Shown in pieces: positions 6,484 through 10,415 of a stretch of 10,415 nucleotides of DNA. Position numbers and translations under genes: made by a program. The notes under the pieces were generated by a model. It was not told the DNA's origin, made no database searches, and saw only the letters and a program-made list of their open reading frames with translations. The DNA is from JAUVYV01 sp964394625 (GTDB taxonomy: Bacteria > Planctomycetota > Phycisphaerae > Sedimentisphaerales > Anaerobacaceae), in contig CAYMYK010000103.1 in assembly GCA_964394625.1 (NCBI GenBank), positions 1 through 10,415 on the forward strand. Reading direction: 5' to 3'. Positions within the stretch are counted from its first letter, which is position 1. Every line of letters begins with the position of its first letter.

Positions 6484-7092
6484 ATGATTACTCAACGCTC
6501 GACCCTAAAGGTGGCCGCTATCCTTCTCATCGGCCTAAATCTCCTGTCCTGCTGCTTTGCCGATTTTACCTACACCTACGGCGGCAATTTTAATCTGCCT
6601 GTGCCCAACCCGCCGGGGCCGCATATCCCCGCAATGGTGCAGGCGACCATAAATGTCCCCGACCATATTACCATAGCCGACCTCGACGTCGGCATTAACA
6701 TAACTCACCCGCACGTCTTCGATTTGCAGCTCTTTCTGCAGAGTCCGCAGGGCGCTGAAATCTGCCTGAACGCATACGACTTTAACCCGTTTTTCGTCGG
6801 CGGCAACTATAGGGCAACGATATTCGACGACGAGGCGCCGCAGCCCATCGAGCATGGCAAACCGCCTTTCACAGGCCGGTTCAGACCGAAAGGGCTTTAT
6901 GAACTGTCAAGTTTTGACGGCCAGGACGCCTTTGGCGACTGGCGGCTGCGAATCCAGGACATCTGGCCTCACAACGCCGGACAATTAGACACCTTCGAGC
7001 TTGTTATCACGGTCCCGGAGCCGGCCACCATTCTGATTATCATATCAGCCGCTGCGTTTGTACCGCTGGTCAAAACTCGAAGGTACGTTTAG
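6484..7092 (+). CDS. P-domain (proprotein convertase-type) protein with PEP-CTERM sorting signal
   Basis: This is a 202-residue exported protein. Residues 1-26 are a signal peptide (KVAAILLIGLNLL...CCFA). The body is a P/Homo B jelly-roll domain, shown by the paired motifs INITHPHVFDLQLFLQSPQG (71-90) and GDWRLRIQD...AGQLDTFELVI (151-175). In this family the domain usually follows a subtilisin-like protease; here there is no catalytic domain, so a binding or structural role is likely. The C-terminus is a PEP-CTERM signal: VPEP (177-180), a hydrophobic helix, and a basic end KTRR. This marks the protein for exosortase/archaeosortase-type processing at the inner membrane. The ATG at 6484 has GGAG 7 nt upstream; a TTG 39 nt earlier would extend the signal peptide without an RBS. 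It is the first gene of an operon with the DUF1080 gene 17 nt downstream. Confidence 0.87.
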   Translation: MITQRSTLKVAAILLIGLNLLSCCFADFTYTYGGNFNLPVPNPPGPHIPAMVQATINVPDHITIADLDVGINITHPHVFDLQLFLQSPQGAEICLNAYDFNPFFVGGNYRATIFDDEAPQPIEHGKPPFTGRFRPKGLYELSSFDGQDAFGDWRLRIQDIWPHNAGQLDTFELVITVPEPATILIIISAAAFVPLVKTRRYV

Positions 7093-7109
7093 CCGTCAAG
7101 GACCAAATA

Positions 7110-7859
7110 ATGAACAAGATTGTCCGCAGTGTTCTCGCTGTCCTTTTTGTCGTCCCGTTATCCTGCCGGGGTATCGGCGATTACGATTCGGGTTTTAAGC
7201 CGCTTTTCAACGGCCGCAATCTCGCCGGCTGGACCGTCAAATGCAAACCGCAAGACCGCGATACGCAGTTGTGGAAAGTTGACGGCGGCACTATTCTCGC
7301 CGACTCGCTCAATCACGAAGACCACGACTATGTCTGGCTCGTCAGTAACGGAGAATACAGCGATTTTGTCCTTCGCCTGCGTTTTCAGGCCTATCGCGAT
7401 GGTTCGGGTAATTCCGGCGTACAGGTCCGCAGCCGGTATGACGATGATGCCGGCTGGCTTGACGGCCCGCAGTTCGACATCAATCCGCCCGGCCCCTGGC
7501 GAACGGCTATGGTATGGGACGAGACCCGCGGCGAACGCGGCTGGCTCTGGCCAAGTGTGCCCGAGGGAAAATGGGTCGATAAATCAATGGCTGCACCGGG
7601 ATTCAAATTCTATTTTGCAACAGATAAGCCGTCCTGGAACGAAATGGAAATCACCGCCCTGGGTACGAAATTCAAATGTGTCTTAAACGGCGTTACTGTT
7701 TGCGAATTCGACGCAAAAGGCAAAATAGACGACGCCGTACACCGGGCGAAAAACGTAGGGATGACCGGCCATATCGCCCTGCAAATCCACAAGGCCAGCC
7801 GGTTAAAAATCCGTTTCAAAGATATTTACATCAAACAATTATCCGCCGGCGCCGGATGA
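7110..7859 (+). CDS. Exported DUF1080 (3-keto-disaccharide hydrolase-like) protein
   Basis: The 249-residue protein has a signal peptide (about 1-22, hydrophobic VRSVLAVLFVVPLS). A single DUF1080 jelly-roll fills the rest: FNGRNLAGW (33-41), LWKVDGGTI (54-62), GNSGVQVRSRY (100-110), and a final strand RLKIRFKDIYIK. The family is greatly expanded in planctomycetes; some members hydrolyse 3-keto-glycosides, and a LamG-like sugar-binding role is possible for others. The usual GYE-x-QI strand is represented by GPQFDI (119-124), so activity should not be assumed. The start is supported by AAGGA 9 nt upstream of the ATG. It is cotranscribed with the P-domain PEP-CTERM gene and convergent with the second PEP-CTERM gene; the 38-nt gap has no clear terminator. 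The PLSC sequence is a poor lipobox, so ordinary secretion is favoured. Confidence 0.88.
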   Translation: MNKIVRSVLAVLFVVPLSCRGIGDYDSGFKPLFNGRNLAGWTVKCKPQDRDTQLWKVDGGTILADSLNHEDHDYVWLVSNGEYSDFVLRLRFQAYRDGSGNSGVQVRSRYDDDAGWLDGPQFDINPPGPWRTAMVWDETRGERGWLWPSVPEGKWVDKSMAAPGFKFYFATDKPSWNEMEITALGTKFKCVLNGVTVCEFDAKGKIDDAVHRAKNVGMTGHIALQIHKASRLKIRFKDIYIKQLSAGAG

Positions 7860-7897
7860 TGAATGTGCCCTGCGTCGGCTAACAGTGCCGCCGCTTG

Positions 7898-8506
7898 TTA
7901 TCTCCTGCGTCTTCTCACAGCCAACAACGAACCGAGCCCGAGCAGCAAGAGCGTCGCCGGCTCCGGGACAGGCGTGGGCAGTTCGACAATCGCCCCGCCC
8001 GTGATGCCGCCCGATACCGCCCCCGCACCCATCGCCGGGCCGGCATCGCTTGTAAAAAGCACAACGTCGGAACACTCGTCGGCAGCTACGTTGTCGAACT
8101 GAAACAGATACAGCACGCTTTCGGTAAGGGCAAACTCGACGCTCGGCCTGACGCCGCCCGGCACACCATACGCAAACAGCGGGTCATCGAGCACGTTAAA
8201 GATGGTGATATCCGCAAGTATGCCGACCGAAAAGAAATCGATGCCTGCTTCGGATGTGTCGTTGTTGAAGAACTGGTACGCATAGACGTATTGGTCGGGA
8301 AACGATATCGAGCCGCTGTAGCCGCCCGGTGCATAGACCGCGTAGTCCACGAAGCCGGCAAGTACGGCCGAGCCGTGAGCGTCGAATGGGACGCGGTCCG
8401 ACATTATAGCCGCGGGGTCTTCATACAACGCCCCGTAGCTAAATCCTGACAATTGCAAAACAACCAGTAAAACAAGCCCCCGCCCGACAACAGTTGCAGA
8501 TTTCAT
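7898..8506 (-). CDS. PEP-CTERM sorting-domain protein, function unknown
   Basis: This is a 202-residue exported protein. The signal peptide covers residues 1-25 (GLVLLVVLQLSGFSYG, cleavage near YGA). The central part is acidic and rich in aromatic and beta-forming residues (for example DQYVYAYQFFNNDTSEAGIDFF and LYLFQFDNVAADE), like the DUF-type beta-sandwich exoproteins common among PEP-CTERM substrates; no enzyme motif is visible. A Gly/Ala-rich segment precedes the sorting signal, VPEPATLLLLGLGSL (180-194) followed by RRRRR. The ATG is preceded by GGAGGT with 9-nt spacing. A strong promoter lies about 140 nt upstream, and a hairpin in the leader overlaps the ribosome binding site. Together with the P-domain protein this gives two exosortase substrates within 2 kb; no exosortase gene is in the window. 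Confidence 0.87.
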   Translation of the reverse strand: MKSATVVGRGLVLLVVLQLSGFSYGALYEDPAAIMSDRVPFDAHGSAVLAGFVDYAVYAPGGYSGSISFPDQYVYAYQFFNNDTSEAGIDFFSVGILADITIFNVLDDPLFAYGVPGGVRPSVEFALTESVLYLFQFDNVAADECSDVVLFTSDAGPAMGAGAVSGGITGGAIVELPTPVPEPATLLLLGLGSLLAVRRRRR

Positions 8507-8519
8507 CCTTCCAACACCT

Positions 8520-8625
8520 CCGAGAAAGAAAACTCCATTTCAGTGAATACAGCCGCCGCGCACAATCTGCGCGCAGACATACACCAGCTGCATACAGTGA
8601 GTTTTCTTCCCGAAGAGTTTCTCGG
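8520..8625 (-). promoter_or_regulatory. Leader hairpin overlapping the Shine-Dalgarno of the PEP-CTERM gene
   Basis: In the minus-strand transcript CCGAGAAA (8625-8618) pairs with TTTCTCGG (8527-8520), and GAAAACTC (8606-8599) pairs with GAGTTTTC (8535-8528). This gives 16 perfect pairs interrupted by an 11-nt bulge on one side. The 63-nt loop holds a 12-bp perfect palindrome, TCTGCGCGCAGA (8566-8577). The base of the stem shares two bases with the Shine-Dalgarno GGAGGT (8516-8521). A role in translation control or mRNA stability is inferred. Confidence 0.5.
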
Positions 8626-8643
8626 CCCCAATAGCCAACTACA

Positions 8644-8671
8644 ATTATACCCCCGCCGAGACAGAAGTCAA
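8644..8671 (-). promoter_or_regulatory. Sigma-70 promoter of the second PEP-CTERM gene
   Basis: On the minus strand TTGACT (8671-8666) and a perfect TATAAT (8649-8644) are separated by 16 nt. Transcription would begin near 8637, giving a leader of about 130 nt. A second TATAAT (8692-8687) lies further upstream without a recognisable -35. The rest of the gap 8672-8778 shows nothing I can name. Confidence 0.7.
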
Positions 8672-8778
8672 CACAAAAATCCCCGGATTATAAAAAAATC
8701 TTCGACCATCCAAAGACTCACAAGAATGGAGTTTATGCGTTCGCTTCCACGCACGGCCAATTCAAAATGACAAATTCA

Positions 8779-8807
8779 TTGCTTTTCCAATTCCTGATTC
8801 GTATTCT
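8779..8807 (+). promoter_or_regulatory. Possible promoter of the DUF5131-TcmP operon
   Basis: TTGCTT (8779-8784) and TATTCT (8802-8807) stand 17 nt apart and 25 nt before the ATG of the DUF5131 gene. Each box matches consensus at 4 of 6 positions, in an A/T-rich stretch where chance matches are common. Confidence 0.3.
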
Positions 8808-8832
8808 ATTGTTGTAGCACTGTGGAGGCAAA

Positions 8833-9549
8833 ATGGCACAGAACTCGAAAATCGAATGGACTGAATCGACGTGGAATCCGGTTACCGGCTGCACGAAAAT
8901 CAGCATCGGATGTAAGAATTGTTACGCAGAGCGAATGGCTTTGCGTCTGCAGGCGGCCGGCAGCCCCAACTACAAGCGCGGTTTCAAGGTTAGTCTGCAC
9001 CCTCACACGCTTGACATACCCCTGCACTGGCGACAGCCGCGCACAATATTCGTCAATTCTATGAGCGACCTTTTCCATGAAGATGTGCCTTTCGAGTTTA
9101 TCGCCAAAATCTTCGATGTTATGTCCCGGGCATCGCATCACCGCTTCCAGGTTCTGACGAAGCGCCCCGGGCGATTAGCACAGTTGTGTGGTAAGCTGCC
9201 TTGGCCTGATAATATCTGGATGGGCGTTACGGTTGAAACTGCCGATTATTTAGAGCGAATCGACCTCCTGAAGGAAACGAAAGCGGCGGTAAAGTTCATA
9301 TCTTTTGAACCCCTTTTAGGCCCAATTCCGAATGTCCGGCTCGAAGGTATCGAGTGGGTCATTGTGGGCGGCGAATCAGGACCGGGAGCAAGACCAATGC
9401 AGCCCGAATGGGCTACTGAGCTTCGTGACCAGTGTCTTGATGCGGACGTGCCCTTCTTCTTCAAACAGTGGGGCGGCGTCAACAAAAAACGCACAGGCCG
9501 AAAACTCCACGGCCGTACCTGGAACCAGATGCCAATTTTGGCGCGTTGA
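8833..9549 (+). CDS. DUF5131 / phage Gp37-Gp68 family three-cysteine-motif protein
   Basis: This is a complete 238-residue protein. The N-terminal KIEWTESTWNPVTGC...GCKNCYAERMA contains Cys20, Cys27 and Cys30 (C-x6-C-x2-C), the three-Cys motif thought to hold an iron-sulfur cluster as in radical-SAM enzymes. Other family blocks are NSMSDLFHEDVP (75-86), VLTKRPGRL (107-115), WMGVTVE (129-135), SFEPLLGP (157-164), WVIVGGESGPGARP (175-188) and the C-terminal FFFKQWGG...GRTWNQMP. The family is named from mycobacteriophage Gp37/Gp68 and occurs in phages and genomic islands; its substrate is not established. GGAGG lies 4 nt before the ATG. The TcmP partner gene begins 18 nt after the stop, so the two form an operon. 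Composition becomes more A/T-rich across this pair than in the envelope genes to the left, consistent with acquisition. Confidence 0.9.
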   Translation: MAQNSKIEWTESTWNPVTGCTKISIGCKNCYAERMALRLQAAGSPNYKRGFKVSLHPHTLDIPLHWRQPRTIFVNSMSDLFHEDVPFEFIAKIFDVMSRASHHRFQVLTKRPGRLAQLCGKLPWPDNIWMGVTVETADYLERIDLLKETKAAVKFISFEPLLGPIPNVRLEGIEWVIVGGESGPGARPMQPEWATELRDQCLDADVPFFFKQWGGVNKKRTGRKLHGRTWNQMPILAR

Positions 9550-9567
9550 GTATGGAAGGACTTATTC

Positions 9568-10415
9568 ATGGCTGATGATCTCCCAACAATTTGGGAGGCT
9601 AAGGCCCACACATTGGCCAAGCACCAGATACTGGAGACGTATTTGAAGGCATGGATGCCAATAATGTCGCGACAGTCGAAGCGCCTTGGTATTTCAGATA
9701 CGAGGTTGCTGTTTGTCGATGGATTTGCTGGCCCAGGTACATATGAGAAAGGGGAAAATGGCAGCCCAATCTTGGCGCTCAAATTAGTATTGGGCCATAA
9801 GCCCGAACTTCATATTCCGGTGCATTTTCTCTTCATCGAAAAAAACTGCGAACGCTACTATAAGCTTAACAGTCTTTTAGACGGGTACCGCGCACATGTA
9901 CAACAATCTGCGCGGATTCAAAAGCTTGACGTCAAGAATGGTGACTGTGAGACCACGTTGAATCCATTTATAGACGAGTTGGATGGTGCACGGGTTAAGG
10001 TTGGTCCAGGTTTGTTTTTCCTCGACCAGTTCGGATACTCGGATATCTCCATGAGTTTGATACAGAGAATCATGTCGCACGAGTTATGTGAGGTATTCTC
10101 GTACTTTAATTGGGATCATTTGAACCGTTTTTTGAGTGACGAGAGCAAGTGGAGGGTGATTACAAGGGCTTTCGGAGGAGAAGATTGGAAAGGCGCGCTG
10201 GACTTGGAACAGAGAGATAGAGCAAGTTATGTACTCCGGACGTACAGAAGATGTCTTGAAGAGAGGGGTAGTGCACGATATGTTTGGTATTTCGCCATGT
10301 GTGATTCATCAGAGAAGCTCTTGTACTGGTTGTTTTTCTGCACTAATAGTCTGCGCGGCCTGGAGGAAATGAAAAAGGCGATGTGGAAGGTCGATCCTAC
10401 CGGAGGTTTTCGATT
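9568..10415 (+). CDS. tcmP: Three-Cys-motif partner protein TcmP (truncated by window end)
   Basis: The frame is open from ATG 9568 to the end of the window (282 full codons seen); GGAAGGA lies 7 nt upstream. Recognisable family blocks are KHQILETYLKAW (18-29), LLFVDGFAGPG (47-57, a glycine-rich loop like SAM-binding motif I of Rossmann methyltransferases), FLFIEKN (87-93, acidic end of strand 2), FFLDQFGYSD (150-159, in the position of the DPPY-like motif IV) and SLRGLEEMKKAMWKVDP (261-277). TcmP is defined by regular pairing with DUF5131 proteins; a methyltransferase-like activity is suggested by the fold motifs but not demonstrated. The usual length is somewhat over 300 residues, so only the C-terminal end is missing. 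The A/T-rich codon use differs from that of the E2 and ATPase genes and suggests horizontal origin. Confidence 0.88.
   Translation, partial: MADDLPTIWEAKAHTLAKHQILETYLKAWMPIMSRQSKRLGISDTRLLFVDGFAGPGTYEKGENGSPILALKLVLGHKPELHIPVHFLFIEKNCERYYKLNSLLDGYRAHVQQSARIQKLDVKNGDCETTLNPFIDELDGARVKVGPGLFFLDQFGYSDISMSLIQRIMSHELCEVFSYFNWDHLNRFLSDESKWRVITRAFGGEDWKGALDLEQRDRASYVLRTYRRCLEERGSARYVWYFAMCDSSEKLLYWLFFCTNSLRGLEEMKKAMWKVDPTGGFR

Noticed and set aside
7110..7169. Lipoprotein signal in the DUF1080 protein (PLSC)
   Set aside because: The -3 position is Pro instead of Leu/Val/Ile and -2 is Leu, so the lipobox is poor; ordinary signal peptidase cleavage is more likely.
7120..7686. Plus-strand ORF of 188 codons in another frame of the DUF1080 gene
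   Set aside because: It is Ser/Arg/Ala-rich out-of-frame translation; the DUF1080 motifs are in the other frame.
7895..8449. Plus-strand ORF of 184 codons over the second PEP-CTERM gene
   Set aside because: It is an Arg/Ala-rich shadow frame; the minus strand has promoter, RBS, signal peptide and VPEP sorting signal.
8543..8770. 75-codon plus-strand ORF in the gap before DUF5131
   Set aside because: It overlaps the promoter and structured leader of the minus-strand gene, has no RBS and an irregular composition.
9246..9782. Minus-strand ORF of 178 codons over the DUF5131-TcmP junction
   Set aside because: It spans two well-recognised genes on the plus strand and has no family features.
1..10415. 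CRISPR arrays, tRNA or rRNA genes
   Set aside because: No regularly spaced direct repeats, cloverleaf/TTCGA-type arms or conserved rRNA segments were seen on either strand.

Overview
The window looks like a chromosomal segment of a planctomycete, probably of the Phycisphaerae/Sedimentisphaerales type. This placement is inferred from gene content: a secreted VCBS/FG-GAP propeller, a DUF1080 (3-keto-disaccharide hydrolase-like) protein, two PEP-CTERM exosortase substrates, and a ParA ATPase with a carbohydrate-binding tail. No rRNA or other phylogenetic marker is present to prove it.

Left part (1-3500) is decayed accessory DNA around one intact gene. It opens with the end of an unrecognised coiled-coil ORF. 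A short tail resembling the C-terminus of a GH16-type glycanase follows in the same frame, behind two amber stops. The intact gene, on the minus strand, encodes a secreted calcium-binding beta-propeller (403-1662). Upstream of it lie a 115-bp MITE-like inverted repeat (1783-1897), a 73-codon RHS/YD-repeat remnant that ends inside the repeat, two unrecognised minus-strand genes (a 3-TM protein and a small basic/aromatic protein), and the C-terminal stub of a REP-associated (Y1/IS200-like) transposase. The pattern is that of a former RHS/mobile-element island.

Middle part (3440-6281) is a housekeeping-like plus-strand block. A near-consensus sigma-70 promoter drives a lone E2 acyltransferase (lipoyl domain, PSBD, catalytic domain), which ends at a clear intrinsic terminator. 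A separate ParA/MinD-family ATPase follows, fused to a C-terminal CBM48/AMPK-type glycogen-binding domain. This fusion is the most unusual protein in the window.

Envelope part (6393-8671): a promoter precedes a two-gene operon for a P-domain PEP-CTERM protein and a DUF1080 protein. A second PEP-CTERM gene converges on this operon from the right. It has a strong promoter and a long structured leader whose hairpin overlaps its Shine-Dalgarno sequence. These genes, like the propeller gene, encode exported proteins.

Right part (8779-10415) begins another accessory module: a DUF5131 (phage Gp37/Gp68) three-cysteine protein followed 18 nt later by its usual partner TcmP, which runs off the window. 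The pair is typical of phages and genomic islands, and its biochemical role is not established. No tRNA, rRNA or CRISPR array was seen.
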